A stretch of DNA of 64,000 bases from Haloimpatiens massiliensis (GCF_900184255.1 NZ_LT854640.1:478019-542018), one strand, 5' to 3'; positions 7,493 to 16,584 are shown, counted from the stretch's first letter. A program made the numbers and translations. Notes: generated by a model not told the origin, from the sequence alone.

Positions 7493-9235
7493 ATGGATTT
7501 TTTTAAAAAATATACAAAAAAATATTGGAAATCATTTTTTACAGCAGTAGTATTTTTAACCTTTGAAGCAGTATGTGATCTACTACAGCCAACAATTATG
7601 TCAAAAATAGTTGATATAGGGGTAGCGGAAAGAAGAATGGATTATGTTATAAAGGGAGGGCTAATAATGTTGGCAGTGACATTATTAGGAGCTGTAGCAG
7701 CGGTAAGCAGAAATATAATATCTAGTAATGTATCTCAAAAATTTGGAGCTGAACTAAGAGGTGATCTTTTTAAAAAAATACATAGTTTTTCCTTTAGTAG
7801 CATTGATAAATTTGAAACAGCCTCTCTTGTGACTAGATTGACCAATGATGTAACTCAAGTACAAAATTTTGTACATGGTATGATGAGAATTTTTGTTAAG
7901 GCACCATTACTTTGTATAGGGAGCATTATAATGGCTGTAATTATTAATCCTAGGATGTCAGTGGTATTATTCTTAATAGTGCCTTTTATAGTGGTAATCA
8001 TATTTGCAAATATGAAAATAGGATATCCTTTTTTTAGAAAGGTTCAAAAGGCTTTAGATAAGTTAAATAGTGTTATAAGAGAATATTTATCAGGAGTAAG
8101 AGTTGTTAAGGCTTTTAATAGATTTCAATATGAAAGAAAAAGGTTTGAAATAACCAATGAGGAATTTACAGATGTATCTACTAGTGCTATGAGGGTTATG
8201 GCTATATTTATGCCTATGATTACATTTATTGTAAATGTGGGCATAGTAGCAGTACTTTGGTTTGGAGGGATTAAAGTCAATAGGGGAAATATGTATGTAG
8301 GACAGATAATAGCTTTTACTAATTATATGACACAAATACTATTTTCTCTGATGATGATATCCTTTGTTTTTGTAATGTTTGTCAGGGCTAAAGCTTCTGC
8401 AGAACGTATAGAGGAAATATTTAAAGAAAAAAATTTGAATGAAGAGTTACATGATGTGGAATTAAAAAATTTTCAAGGTAACATTGAATTTAAACATGTG
8501 TGTTTCTCTTATAATGATAAATTAAAAGAGCCTGTACTAGATAATATTACATTTAAATGCATGTCAGGAGAAACAGTTGGAATAATAGGATCTACAGGAG
8601 CAGGTAAGAGCACACTTATAAACTTACTGGATGCTTTCTATGAAGCTACATCTGGAGAAATTACTATAGATGAAGTGGATATAAGAAAATTAAATATTAA
8701 AAAACTAAGAGAAAGAATAGGAATAGTACCTCAAAGTACGATGTTATTTTCGGGTACTATTATAGATAATATAAGTTGGGGAAAAGAAGATGCTAGTATA
8801 CAAGAGGTAGAAAAGGCAGCTGTAGTAGCTCAGGCTCACGAGTTTATTTCATCTTTCCCTAAAAAATATAACACTGTATTAGGACAAGGTGGAGTTAATC
8901 TTTCTGGGGGACAAAAGCAGCGTATTGCAATTGCAAGGGCATTAATAAAAAAGCCTAGAATACTGATATTAGATGATTGTACTAGTGCGGTAGACATGAA
9001 TACGGAGAAAAAAATAAAAGAAGCTTTAAGGGAGTATTCAAAAGAATTGACATGCATAATAATCGCTCAAAGAATTACATCTGTAATGGGTGCTGATAAA
9101 ATAATTGTTATGGATAATGGAAAAATAGTAGGTATAGGTAAACATAAGGAACTTATGGAGAATTGTAATGTATATAAAGAGATATTAAGGTGCCAGGCAC
9201 CACCCGAAAAATGTAGAAATAATGGAGAAGAATAA
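7493..9235 (+). CDS. ABC exporter half-transporter with degenerate ATPase site (YheI/BmrC-like)
   Basis: About 580 residues: a six-helix membrane domain (about 15-320), then an ATPase domain. Walker A is GSTGAGKST (366-374) and the signature is LSGGQKQR. The Walker B motif is LDDCTSAVD, with Asp in place of the catalytic Glu, and the H-loop histidine is Gln (IIIAQR). These changes mark the degenerate half of heterodimeric multidrug-type exporters, and the partner gene with a canonical site follows 51 bases later. ATG 7493 follows GGGGGA closely; a TTG at 7475 with AAGGAAG is the alternative. The last codons (RCQAPPEKCRNN) are encoded by a palindromic repeat, so the tail is probably not ancestral. 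Confidence 0.88.
   Translation: MDFFKKYTKKYWKSFFTAVVFLTFEAVCDLLQPTIMSKIVDIGVAERRMDYVIKGGLIMLAVTLLGAVAAVSRNIISSNVSQKFGAELRGDLFKKIHSFSFSSIDKFETASLVTRLTNDVTQVQNFVHGMMRIFVKAPLLCIGSIIMAVIINPRMSVVLFLIVPFIVVIIFANMKIGYPFFRKVQKALDKLNSVIREYLSGVRVVKAFNRFQYERKRFEITNEEFTDVSTSAMRVMAIFMPMITFIVNVGIVAVLWFGGIKVNRGNMYVGQIIAFTNYMTQILFSLMMISFVFVMFVRAKASAERIEEIFKEKNLNEELHDVELKNFQGNIEFKHVCFSYNDKLKEPVLDNITFKCMSGETVGIIGSTGAGKSTLINLLDAFYEATSGEITIDEVDIRKLNIKKLRERIGIVPQSTMLFSGTIIDNISWGKEDASIQEVEKAAVVAQAHEFISSFPKKYNTVLGQGGVNLSGGQKQRIAIARALIKKPRILILDDCTSAVDMNTEKKIKEALREYSKELTCIIIAQRITSVMGADKIIVMDNGKIVGIGKHKELMENCNVYKEILRCQAPPEKCRNNGEE
9189..9208 (+). repeat. GGTGCCAGGCACC palindrome, copy 2, inside a coding region
   Basis: GGTGCCAGGCACC followed by ACCCGAA lies within the last 16 codons of the first ABC gene and is translated. 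It is nearly identical to the copy at 7331-7350, about 1.86 kb upstream. Confidence 0.7.
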
Positions 9236-9286
9236 TGTTATAATTTTGTAATGTAGTGAGTGTTAACGAAATAGGGGGTACTTTGA

Positions 9287-11170
9287 ATGGCGGAAGAAAA
9301 AGGTGAAAATAGCTATAAGGAGTCAAATGAAAATTTAGCAGGGCTTGGTAGTACTAGAGGAGGTATTGGGAGGCCAAGGTTTAGGGGGGCTAATAGAGGT
9401 GTACCTGTGAAAAAGCCTAAGAATTTTAAGGGGACCTTGAGGAGACTGTGGCAATATTTTGGAAAAGAAAAAAAATTACTTATAATAATATTTATTTTTA
9501 TATTAATTAGCTCAGCGTTAACATTGGCAGTACCATATCTTATAGGAAAATCAATAGATTCTATGTCTAAAGGAAAAGGTGCAGTAGAGTTTGGAATGCT
9601 TAAAATAATTATAGGTACGCTTTTATTAGCATATATTATAGATGGATTTATGAATTTTTTTCAGAGATGGCTTATGGCAGGAGTATCACAGAGAATAGTA
9701 TTTAGTTTACGAAAAGGTCTTTTTAATAAGCTACAAAAGTTACCAGTAACATTTTTTGATGTCCATACTCATGGAGAAATTATGAGTAGATTATCTAATG
9801 ATATTGATAATGTAAGTACAACTATATCCCAAGCTACTACTCAACTTATGGCAAGTGGAATAGCTATTTTAGGATCTTTTATAATGATGATTTATCTAAG
9901 TCCAATATTGACATTAGCCAGTATTATAACTATACCACTGGTATTTTTAGTTACCAAAAGCATAGCTAAAAGGACTAAAGTGCTATTTAAAGAGCAACAG
10001 AATATACTGGGAAAACTTAACGGTGAAATAGAAGAAACTATATCAGGAATTCAAGTAGTTAAAGGGTTTAATAGAGAAGATAAGATAATAGAAGAATTTG
10101 ATGAAATAAATAGTAATTTATGCCAAGTTGGGATAAAGGCTCAAGTTTGGTCTGGATTTATTATGCCTATGATGAATGTTATAAACAATTTAGGTTTTGC
10201 AGTAGTAGCTAGCGTGGGAGGAATGTTAGCAGTAAAAAATATAATAACAGTGGGTATTATAGCGAGTTTTTTAAGTTATTCAAGACAGTTTGCAAGACCT
10301 TTAAATGAAGTCGCTAACATATTTAATACACTTCAATCTTCTGTTGCCAGTGCAGAGAGAGTTTTTGAAATTTTAGATGAAAAAGAGGAAATAGAAGACA
10401 TAAAAGGAGCCGAAGAATTAAGAGAATCTAAAGGCAATGTAGTATTTGAAAATGTAACTTTTGGATACAAAACTAATGAAAATATACTTAAAAATGTGAG
10501 TTTTAAAGCTGAAAAAGGAACTACAGTAGCATTAGTAGGGCCTACAGGTGCTGGAAAAACTACTATTATAAATTTACTCACAAGATTTTATGATGTAAAT
10601 AGGGGAAGGATTTTAATTGATGGTAAGGATATAAGAAATTATACTAGGGATAGTTTAAGGAAAATATTTGGTATAGTACTTCAAGACACATATTTATTTT
10701 CAGGTACTATAAAAGAAAATATAAGATATGGAAGGCTAGATGCTACAGATGAGGAAATAGAAGCTGCTGCCAAGATGGCTAATGCCCATGTATTTATAAA
10801 CAAGCTTCCAGAAGGGTATGAAACCATATTATCAGAAAGTGGAGGAAATTTAAGTGTAGGGCAAAGGCAACTACTAGCAATAGCTAGAGCTATTTTAGCT
10901 AAACCTTCTATACTCATATTGGATGAAGCTACTAGTAATGTAGACACACGAACAGAGCTGCATATACAAGAAGCTATGTTAAAACTTATGAATGGAAGAA
11001 CCAGTTTTATAATTGCACATAGACTCAGCACTATTCGTGATGCTGATATTATAATGGTAGTTAAGGACGGACAAATAGTTGAAAAGGGAAATCATCAAAG
11101 TCTTATTGAAAAACAAGGATATTACTATAATTTATATGTAAGCCAATTTGAAAATTCACAAGAGATTTAG
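9287..11170 (+). CDS. ABC exporter half-transporter with canonical ATPase site (YheH/BmrD-like)
   Basis: A 627-residue partner of the preceding gene. A Gly/Arg-rich cytoplasmic extension of about 45 residues comes first, then six membrane helices (about 60-335) and the nucleotide-binding domain. Walker A is GPTGAGKTT (418-426), the signature is LSVGQRQL, Walker B is ILILDEATSNVD with the catalytic Glu, and the switch is IIAHRLSTI with the His. One degenerate and one intact half form the typical asymmetric exporter. The signature here has Val where Gly is usual (LSVGQ), common in this subfamily. AGGGGG precedes the ATG. The substrate is unknown; lipids, drugs or peptides are all possible. Confidence 0.9.
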   Translation: MAEEKGENSYKESNENLAGLGSTRGGIGRPRFRGANRGVPVKKPKNFKGTLRRLWQYFGKEKKLLIIIFIFILISSALTLAVPYLIGKSIDSMSKGKGAVEFGMLKIIIGTLLLAYIIDGFMNFFQRWLMAGVSQRIVFSLRKGLFNKLQKLPVTFFDVHTHGEIMSRLSNDIDNVSTTISQATTQLMASGIAILGSFIMMIYLSPILTLASIITIPLVFLVTKSIAKRTKVLFKEQQNILGKLNGEIEETISGIQVVKGFNREDKIIEEFDEINSNLCQVGIKAQVWSGFIMPMMNVINNLGFAVVASVGGMLAVKNIITVGIIASFLSYSRQFARPLNEVANIFNTLQSSVASAERVFEILDEKEEIEDIKGAEELRESKGNVVFENVTFGYKTNENILKNVSFKAEKGTTVALVGPTGAGKTTIINLLTRFYDVNRGRILIDGKDIRNYTRDSLRKIFGIVLQDTYLFSGTIKENIRYGRLDATDEEIEAAAKMANAHVFINKLPEGYETILSESGGNLSVGQRQLLAIARAILAKPSILILDEATSNVDTRTELHIQEAMLKLMNGRTSFIIAHRLSTIRDADIIMVVKDGQIVEKGNHQSLIEKQGYYYNLYVSQFENSQEI

Positions 11171-11200
11171 AAAAATTTTTAATAATAAAGAAATTTTATA

Positions 11201-11270
11201 CCATGTCTAGCTACTGTTATATACGTTCTCGTATTTTATAAGATTTGATATAATGTAGCTAGACCTATGG
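11201..11270. repeat. Inverted repeat between the ABC operon and exoA
   Basis: GTCTAGCTAC (11205-11214) and GTAGCTAGAC (11255-11264) are perfect inverted repeats, extended by CCAT and ATGG. The interior is AT-rich. The arms resemble the repeat at 54763-54837. It could end transcription from the plus strand, although no strong T run follows. Confidence 0.5.
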
Positions 11271-11318
11271 ATAATAATTTTTAGGTTCCTGTATATAGCG
11301 AAGTTTTACAAATAAATA

Positions 11319-12077
11319 TTACAATTCTATAGTTATTGGGCAGTGATCTGATCCTATAACTTCATTTAATATTTCTGCATTTTTTATATTGTTTATAAAA
11401 TTATTTGAAACAAAGTGATAGTCAATTCTCCAACCAGTGTTTCTTTCTCTTGCTTTGAATCTATAGCTCCACCAGGAGTATTTCACTTCTTTAGGATTTA
11501 AATATCTAAAGGTATCTGTGTAGCCATTGGATATAAATTTATCTATCCAAGCTCTTTCTATAGGTAAGAATCCCGAAGTTTTTTCATTAGCTTTGGCATT
11601 TTTTATATCCATAGGGGTATGAGCTGTATTGTAGTCCCCACATACAATAAGCTTTTTGCCACTGGATACTTCTTCATTACAATAATCCAAAATAGCATCA
11701 TAAAATCTCATTTTGTAATCTAATCTTTCTTCATTCATTTGACCATTAGGAAAATATATGTTTAGAAGAGTGAATTCTTGAAATTCAGTAATTAAAATTC
11801 TTCCTTCACTGTCGAATTCCTCTATACCTATGCCATGTTTAACGGAAATAGGTTTAACTTTAGTGTAAGTAGCTACTCCGCTATAACCTTTTTTTTCTGC
11901 AAAAGAAAAATATGAGTGGTATCCTTCTATATTTTTAAGGTTTTCGTTTAAATCTTTTTCTTGAAGTTTAGTTTCTTGAATGCATAGTATATCAGGATTA
12001 TATCCTTGTATAAATTCTAAGAAATTTTTTTTCATAATAGCCCTTAAGCCATTTACATTCCATGAATATATTTTCAT
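11319..12077 (-). CDS. exoA: Exodeoxyribonuclease III (ExoA/Xth family)
   Basis: A 252-residue member of the exonuclease III/AP endonuclease family, which cuts at abasic sites and trims 3' ends in base-excision repair. All signature blocks are present: MKIYSWNVNGLRA, CIQETK with the metal Glu, SGVATY, GDYNTAH with catalytic Asp/Asn, RIDYHFVS, and C-terminal SDHCPI with the Asp-His pair. The ATG at 12077 is preceded by AGGAGTG; a GTG three codons upstream lies within that ribosome site and is rejected. The length is normal for the family. It is transcribed alone, convergent to the ABC operon. Confidence 0.95.
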   Translation of the reverse strand: MKIYSWNVNGLRAIMKKNFLEFIQGYNPDILCIQETKLQEKDLNENLKNIEGYHSYFSFAEKKGYSGVATYTKVKPISVKHGIGIEEFDSEGRILITEFQEFTLLNIYFPNGQMNEERLDYKMRFYDAILDYCNEEVSSGKKLIVCGDYNTAHTPMDIKNAKANEKTSGFLPIERAWIDKFISNGYTDTFRYLNPKEVKYSWWSYRFKARERNTGWRIDYHFVSNNFINNIKNAEILNEVIGSDHCPITIEL

Positions 12078-12161
12078 AAGTATCACTCCTTGTATAATTA
12101 AGTTTATAGTCAGTTAAATAACTGTTATAGACTTATTTATTTTTTATATTTAAATTTATAA

Positions 12162-12306
12162 TTAACTCAACTTTAGCACATAAAATTCAATCTATACATT
12201 ATATGAATAAAGGAAATTCAAATATAGTTTTTAATTTAAAATTTAGAATGTAAAATAGGAATTTGTAGAGCTATTACCTATTACTTACCTGTAAATTTCA
12301 AATTAT
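12162..12306 (+). repeat. Repeat family C, copy 1
   Basis: About 145 bp matching 25839-25980, sharing CTCAACTTTAGCACATAAA-like, ATTTAGAATGTAAAATAGG and ACCTATTACTTACCTG-like blocks. It is intergenic and noncoding. The right half can fold because GGAATTTGTAG and CTG(T/C)AAATTTC are near-complementary. Confidence 0.7.
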
Positions 12307-12706
12307 AGTTAGTTTCTAAAAGAGCGTTATTCTTCACTTTAAATTTTATATTTTTATTTTTTAACTGGGAAAGTTGAATATATTAAAAAAACACTTATAT
12401 TTTTCTAGTTAGGATTTTCTCAATTCAATATTACTGATTTTTTTGATTTTTAATCTATACAGTTTCTATTTGCTATTTGTAAAAAGATTTCCTAAGGTTT
12501 AACGTTTATAATTATATATTGTATTACTTCTTAATTAATAGACTAATAGATTAATAAAAAAAATTCAATAACAAATTAAATTATTCTTACAAACAGATAT
12601 CTGTAGTGAATAGTTAATAAATTATAGTAAACAATCAACAAATTAGTATATTACTTTTAATATAAATATATTTTTATAAAAATAGTCGTTTTATAATATG
12701 CTAGAG
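12307..12706. other. AT-rich spacer before the mgtE promoter
   Basis: About 400 bases of very AT-rich DNA. I see no gene, repeat or structured element here. Confidence 0.5.
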
Positions 12707-12735
12707 TTGATAATAGCTATTTAATGTGATAGAAT
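12707..12735 (+). promoter_or_regulatory. Sigma-A promoter of the mgtE leader
   Basis: TTGATA (12707-12712) and TAGAAT (12730-12735) are separated by 17 bases. A start near 12742 gives a transcript leader of about 200 bases before mgtE. Confidence 0.65.
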
Positions 12736-12759
12736 TTCAATATGGAGAATATGTAAGCG

Positions 12760-12804
12760 AAACTTAGGGTTCCCTACTGGAGCAAACTAGGTTTTATTTT
12801 TTTG
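12760..12804 (+). promoter_or_regulatory. Terminator-like hairpin in the mgtE leader
   Basis: AAACTTAG (12760-12767) pairs with CTAGGTTT (12787-12794), with one G-U pair. It is followed by TATTTTTTT. The loop contains GGTTCCCTACTGGAGC, which can form a small inner TCC/GGA stem. It lies between the promoter and the leader peptide, where an attenuator would be expected. Confidence 0.5.
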
Positions 12805-12837
12805 TAAATGAAATTTTGAAATTTATGTAGGAGAAGG

Positions 12838-12922
12838 TGATAGTTATGGATACAGATCCTGGACAGGGACGGATTGTAAAAAATAAAATAAGAAGAGCCA
12901 TAACTATTAAAGGCATGGCTCT
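12838..12922 (+). promoter_or_regulatory. Mutually exclusive hairpins in the mgtE leader
   Basis: Helix 1: ATAGTTATGG (12840-12849, containing the leader ATG) is perfectly complementary to CCATAACTAT (12898-12907) and extends by two more pairs. Helix 2: AGAGCCAT (12894-12901) pairs with ATGGCTCT (12915-12922), just before the mgtE ribosome site at 12927. Bases 12898-12901 belong to both, so only one helix can form at a time. A ribosome on the first codons of the leader would block helix 1 and favour helix 2. Confidence 0.5.
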
Positions 12923-12935
12923 AAAAAGGAGCTGA
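12846..12935 (+). CDS. Leader peptide of mgtE with an N-terminal DTDP motif
   Basis: A 29-codon frame starting MDTDPGQGRIVKNKIRR, ending TGA five bases before the mgtE start. AGGAGAAGG lies 8 bases before its ATG, so it should be translated. Its acidic-proline start followed by a basic tail recalls enterobacterial MgtL, whose EPDP motif destabilises ribosomes when Mg2+ is scarce and so controls the MgtA transporter. Here the downstream gene is also a Mg2+ transporter, but of the MgtE family. Homology to MgtL is not claimed; the likeness is in composition and position. It overlaps both alternative hairpins. Confidence 0.55.
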   Translation: MDTDPGQGRIVKNKIRRAITIKGMALKRS

Positions 12936-12940
12936 TACCT

Positions 12941-14284
12941 GTGAATAATAATGTAGAAAAAATATTAGAACTTATGAAAGAAAAGAAATATGCTGATGTA
13001 AGAGAGAAGATGGTAAATCTTAACTCAGTTCACATTGGAGAAATAATGGAACAACTGGATATAGCAGAAGCTATAATTTTATTTAGGACTCTTCCAAAAA
13101 ATTTAGCAATAGATGTATTTAATTATACTAGCAGTGATTTTCAAGAAAAGTTAATATCTTCTATTACAGATAAGGAATTAGAGTATATAATGCATGAAAT
13201 TTATTTTGACGACATGATTGACCTTTTAGAAGAGATGCCAGCAAAAGTGGTAAAAAAGATTTTAAAATATTCTAATGTGGAAGAAAGAAAGCTTATAAAT
13301 GAATTTTTAAATTACCCAGATAATTCAGCAGGAAGCTTAATGACTATAGAATATGTAGATTTAAAAAAAGATATGACAGTTAGAAAGGCTATAGAGCATA
13401 TAAAAGCTACAGGGGTAAATAAGGAAACTATATATACCTGTTATGTAATAGGAGAGGAGAGAAAACTAGAAGGTATAATATCTTTAAGAAATTTAATTTT
13501 AAGTGATGATAGTTTAGAAATTAAAGATATTATGAAAAAAGATATAGTATATGTGCATACTAATGACGACCAAGAGGAAGTAGCACATGTATTTAAAAAA
13601 TACGATTTAATAGCAGTGCCAGTAGTTGATTCTGAAGGTAGGCTTACGGGTATTATTACAGTAGATGACATAGTGGATGTCATTGAACAGGAAAATACGG
13701 AAGACTTTCAGAAAATGGCAGCTATGGCTCCTTCAGAAGAGGAATACTTAAACACTGGAGTTTGGAAACTTGCTAAAAATAGGCTTATGTGGCTTATTAT
13801 ACTTATGGTATCCGCTACTTTTACTGGGGGAATAATAAAACGATTTGAGGATGTACTTCAATCTGTTGTTATTTTAACTGCATTTATACCTATGCTTATG
13901 GATACTGGTGGAAATGCAGGTTCTCAATCTGCAACTTTAGTTATAAGAAGTATTGCATTAGGAGAAATAAAAGGTAAGGATACATTAAAGGTAATTTGGA
14001 AGGAATTTAGAGTAAGTTTGATAGTTGGGGTAATTTTATCATTTATAAATTTCCTAAGACTATATTTTATAGAAAAAGTGTCCTTAAATATATCTGTTAC
14101 TGTTTGTTTAACACTTGTGTTTACAGTAGTTTTAGCTAAAATAGTAGGAGCTGTTTTACCAATATTAGCTAAAAAACTTAAATTAGATCCTGCTATTATG
14201 GCAAGTCCTTTGATAACAACTATAGTGGATGCAGCATCACTTATAGTATATTTTTCTGTTGCAAAAGTAATGCTTGGTATATAG
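12941..14284 (+). CDS. mgtE: Magnesium transporter MgtE
   Basis: A 447-residue Mg2+ channel of the inner membrane. An N-terminal helical superfamily domain (about 1-125) and a CBS pair (about 130-250) form the cytoplasmic Mg2+-sensing gate, followed by about five membrane helices (about 275-447). The pore signature PMLMDTGGNAGSQS is present, as is the conserved late ASPLITTIVDA segment. Start codon is GTG at 12941 with AGGAG 9 bases before it. The gene is preceded by a promoter, a terminator-like hairpin and a short translated leader with switchable helices, so expression is probably controlled at RNA level. No M-box consensus is visible. Confidence 0.95.
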   Translation: MNNNVEKILELMKEKKYADVREKMVNLNSVHIGEIMEQLDIAEAIILFRTLPKNLAIDVFNYTSSDFQEKLISSITDKELEYIMHEIYFDDMIDLLEEMPAKVVKKILKYSNVEERKLINEFLNYPDNSAGSLMTIEYVDLKKDMTVRKAIEHIKATGVNKETIYTCYVIGEERKLEGIISLRNLILSDDSLEIKDIMKKDIVYVHTNDDQEEVAHVFKKYDLIAVPVVDSEGRLTGIITVDDIVDVIEQENTEDFQKMAAMAPSEEEYLNTGVWKLAKNRLMWLIILMVSATFTGGIIKRFEDVLQSVVILTAFIPMLMDTGGNAGSQSATLVIRSIALGEIKGKDTLKVIWKEFRVSLIVGVILSFINFLRLYFIEKVSLNISVTVCLTLVFTVVLAKIVGAVLPILAKKLKLDPAIMASPLITTIVDAASLIVYFSVAKVMLGI

Positions 14285-14509
14285 TTTTTTATTATAAGTA
14301 ATAGATGATTTTATAGAAGAACTTAAAATATCTTATGGTTATCTTAGTGGATTAAAAGGATTAATTTATAGCCTTAACATGAACCTAATTAAAGATAGTT
14401 AATTTGGAAATAATAAAAGTAATAATTGATGTGGAATATACCAAAAATAGATAGTATAATGTTAAAATGAACGGTATTTATAAAGCTTAGTTATACAAAG
14501 GAGAATAAG

Positions 14510-14677
14510 ATGAAAAATAAAGTGGAAAATAAAAATATTGAAATGATGAAAAAATTAATAGAGGAGAAAAAGAAAAAAGGATCTCAAGGCATAAATGGCT
14601 TAAGACCACAAAAAAATATAGGTGGAGCTAGAAAAGCCATAAGAAACAAGAAAACAGGAGGCTTATTTGATAAGTAG
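14510..14677 (+). CDS. Small basic protein of unknown function (55 aa)
   Basis: A 55-codon frame, MKNKVENKNIEMMKKLIEEK.., with AAAGGAG 7 bases before its ATG. The first half is a charged helix and the second half is rich in Gly, Arg and Lys (GGARKAIRNKKTGG), suggesting RNA or ribosome association, though this is only inference. It ends 16 bases before the WG-repeat gene and is probably cotranscribed with it. I do not recognise the family. Confidence 0.6.
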   Translation: MKNKVENKNIEMMKKLIEEKKKKGSQGINGLRPQKNIGGARKAIRNKKTGGLFDK

Positions 14678-14693
14678 AGAGGGAGAATTTAAT

Positions 14694-15698
14694 ATGGAAG
14701 CGAATAAAATACTTTATCCCATACAAATAGGACGTAAATATGGATTTATGGATAATAAAGGACAAATATGTATAGAAACCAAATTTGATTATGCAGAAGA
14801 TTTTCAGGAAAATTTGGCTATAGTAGCTATGGGAGATTATTACGGTTTTATAAATAGAGAAGGAAAATATGTGGTTAAACCTGAATATGATGAAGTTTAT
14901 GAGTTTAGCGAAGGCTTAGCTACAGTGGAATCACAAGGTAAAAAAGGATACGTAGATATTAAAGGTAATGTGGTTATAGAGCCTAAATATAAAGAAGCTA
15001 TGGATTTTTCTGAAGGATTAGCAGCGGTACAATTAGGATATAAATGGGGATATATAAATAAAAATGGTGAAATGGTAGTAGAACCAGAGTTTTTAGATGC
15101 TTTTGATTTTAGTGAGGGATTAGCCCTAGTTCAATCTGGTGGTAAACTAGGATATATAAATAATGAAGGAAATATGATAATACAAGCTGAATATAATTGT
15201 GCTCATGGATTTAGCGAAGGTTTAGCTTTAGCTCAAATAGGAAATGATTTTGGTTACATTGATAAAACAGGAAAAGTAATAATCCAGCCTAAGTATTATA
15301 CAGCAAATGACTTCAGTGAAGGCTTGGCTGCGGTTGAATATAATAATAAATATGGATTTGTTAACAAAAGTGGAGAAATGGTAATATCTTCAAAGTATCA
15401 TTGGTCAGATGACTTCTATGAGGGCTTTGCTGCAGTAGCTATTGGAGATAAATATGGTTTTATAAATAAAGAAGGAGAAGAAGTAGTTGAAGTAAAATAT
15501 GACAATGTAGGAGCTGTTGGTGAAGGACTAATATCCGTAGAGGTACAAGGAAAATGGGGATATATAGACATGAAAGGAAATTTTGCAATAGAACCTAAAT
15601 TTCAAGAAGCGGGAGTATTTGAACAAGGTGTTGCCAAAGTTCAATTTGGCAAGAGAATAAATTATATAGATAAAAATGGAGAACTAATTCTAAAATAA
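14694..15698 (+). CDS. WG-repeat (KWG) protein
   Basis: A 334-residue protein made almost entirely of WG repeats: about nine units of the form YGFINKEGK-vV-PKYD-A--FSEGLA-V. These repeats form a beta-propeller-like scaffold; in bacteria their partners are mostly unknown. No signal peptide or membrane segment is seen, so it is probably cytoplasmic. ATG 14694 follows GAGGGAGAA; an in-frame TTG at 14667 lies within the preceding small gene and is rejected. A strong terminator follows. Confidence 0.9.
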   Translation: MEANKILYPIQIGRKYGFMDNKGQICIETKFDYAEDFQENLAIVAMGDYYGFINREGKYVVKPEYDEVYEFSEGLATVESQGKKGYVDIKGNVVIEPKYKEAMDFSEGLAAVQLGYKWGYINKNGEMVVEPEFLDAFDFSEGLALVQSGGKLGYINNEGNMIIQAEYNCAHGFSEGLALAQIGNDFGYIDKTGKVIIQPKYYTANDFSEGLAAVEYNNKYGFVNKSGEMVISSKYHWSDDFYEGFAAVAIGDKYGFINKEGEEVVEVKYDNVGAVGEGLISVEVQGKWGYIDMKGNFAIEPKFQEAGVFEQGVAKVQFGKRINYIDKNGELILK

Positions 15699-15730
15699 AA
15701 TACAATTAGTATAATTATTATTTATATTAT

Positions 15731-15783
15731 AAAAGATACATCTTGAAATGTGAGTATTTTCTATTTCAAGATGTATCTTTTTA
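15731..15783. terminator. Bidirectional terminator
   Basis: AAAGATACATCTTGAAAT and ATTTCAAGATGTATCTTT are perfect complements with T runs on both strands. It separates the convergent WG-repeat gene and the DUF2935-like gene. Confidence 0.85.
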
Positions 15784-15793
15784 ATGCATTAAA

Positions 15794-16207
15794 TTATAGA
15801 ATTTGATTATTTAAATTAGAGATTAACTGATACATAAATTTTTGTTCATGAGTTATGTGTTCTAATAAAGTTTGCCATACTTTATCTTCTTTTCCATAAG
15901 AACGTATCCTTGAAAGTAATTCTATAAAATGCATGTCGTGTAAAAGGAATTCATTTAAAAGTTCCTTAAGTTTAAAATATGTGTTGTAATTAAATGGGGT
16001 TTTCATAAGCATAGCAGCTTTTTGCTTTAGCATAGAAAATACCTTATTTACATGCATTAAATCATCTATTATTTCTTTAGGTAAATTCTTTTTTGTGAGT
16101 TCTCCTACAGTTTTTATGAATATTGGATGTTCACTAGAGATGTTGCTCCATAGTAAAATTTCGTTAAAGATGCAGTTTAAATTATTAGCATAGGTATAAC
16201 AGTACAT
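15794..16207 (-). CDS. DUF2935-like helical protein (137 aa)
   Basis: A helical protein with spaced His/Glu/Trp residues (FNEILLWSNISSEHPIF near the start, EFLLHDMHFIELL and EHITHEQKFMYQL later). It resembles a single half of the clostridial DUF2935 family, in which similar Glu/His positions may bind metal in a ferritin-like bundle. Full-length members are about twice this size, so this is either a short version or a truncation. The ribosome site is weak: GAGG lies 18 bases before the ATG, so the start is uncertain. Confidence 0.55.
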   Translation of the reverse strand: MYCYTYANNLNCIFNEILLWSNISSEHPIFIKTVGELTKKNLPKEIIDDLMHVNKVFSMLKQKAAMLMKTPFNYNTYFKLKELLNEFLLHDMHFIELLSRIRSYGKEDKVWQTLLEHITHEQKFMYQLISNLNNQIL

Positions 16208-16584
16208 AGAAGATTGTTGCTAAAACCTCATAAAATTCTATAATATATGTTTAATTGTTTTAATATATTCAGTTTTATATAAGACTACTACAGTTTGCTT
16301 TAATATTCCTAATACATAAATTTGCATACAACGCGTCATGTATATGAGTTTTTTTAATTATTGATATTTTTAAACATATTTTTATAGAATTTATTAATGT
16401 TTATGCAACAGTCCACCTCCCTATTAAATATTTTACAATAATATTCTATGAGTATTGAGTAGATTTTGATATTAATAATCTAGGTGAAATCATAAATATA
16501 TAAGTTATATAGAAAAATATATAAAAATAGGTTAAACTATAAAAGTACATAAATTTATATACAGAAAGATAAGGAGCACTTATT
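16208..16584. other. AT-rich intergenic region before plsC
   Basis: No gene is supported. A ribosome-site-like GGGAGGTGG occurs on the minus strand near 16415-16424, but it is followed by no frame longer than about 20 codons. Confidence 0.4.

Noticed and set aside
12765..12783. ykkC/guanidine-type riboswitch, because AGGGTTCC and ACTGG resemble its core
   Set aside because: The remaining conserved parts and the length of the aptamer are missing; the segment is the loop of a terminator-like hairpin.
12742..12940. M-box (ykoK) Mg2+ riboswitch before mgtE
   Set aside because: The conserved M-box blocks around the aptamer core are not found; the leader is better explained by the short frame and hairpins.
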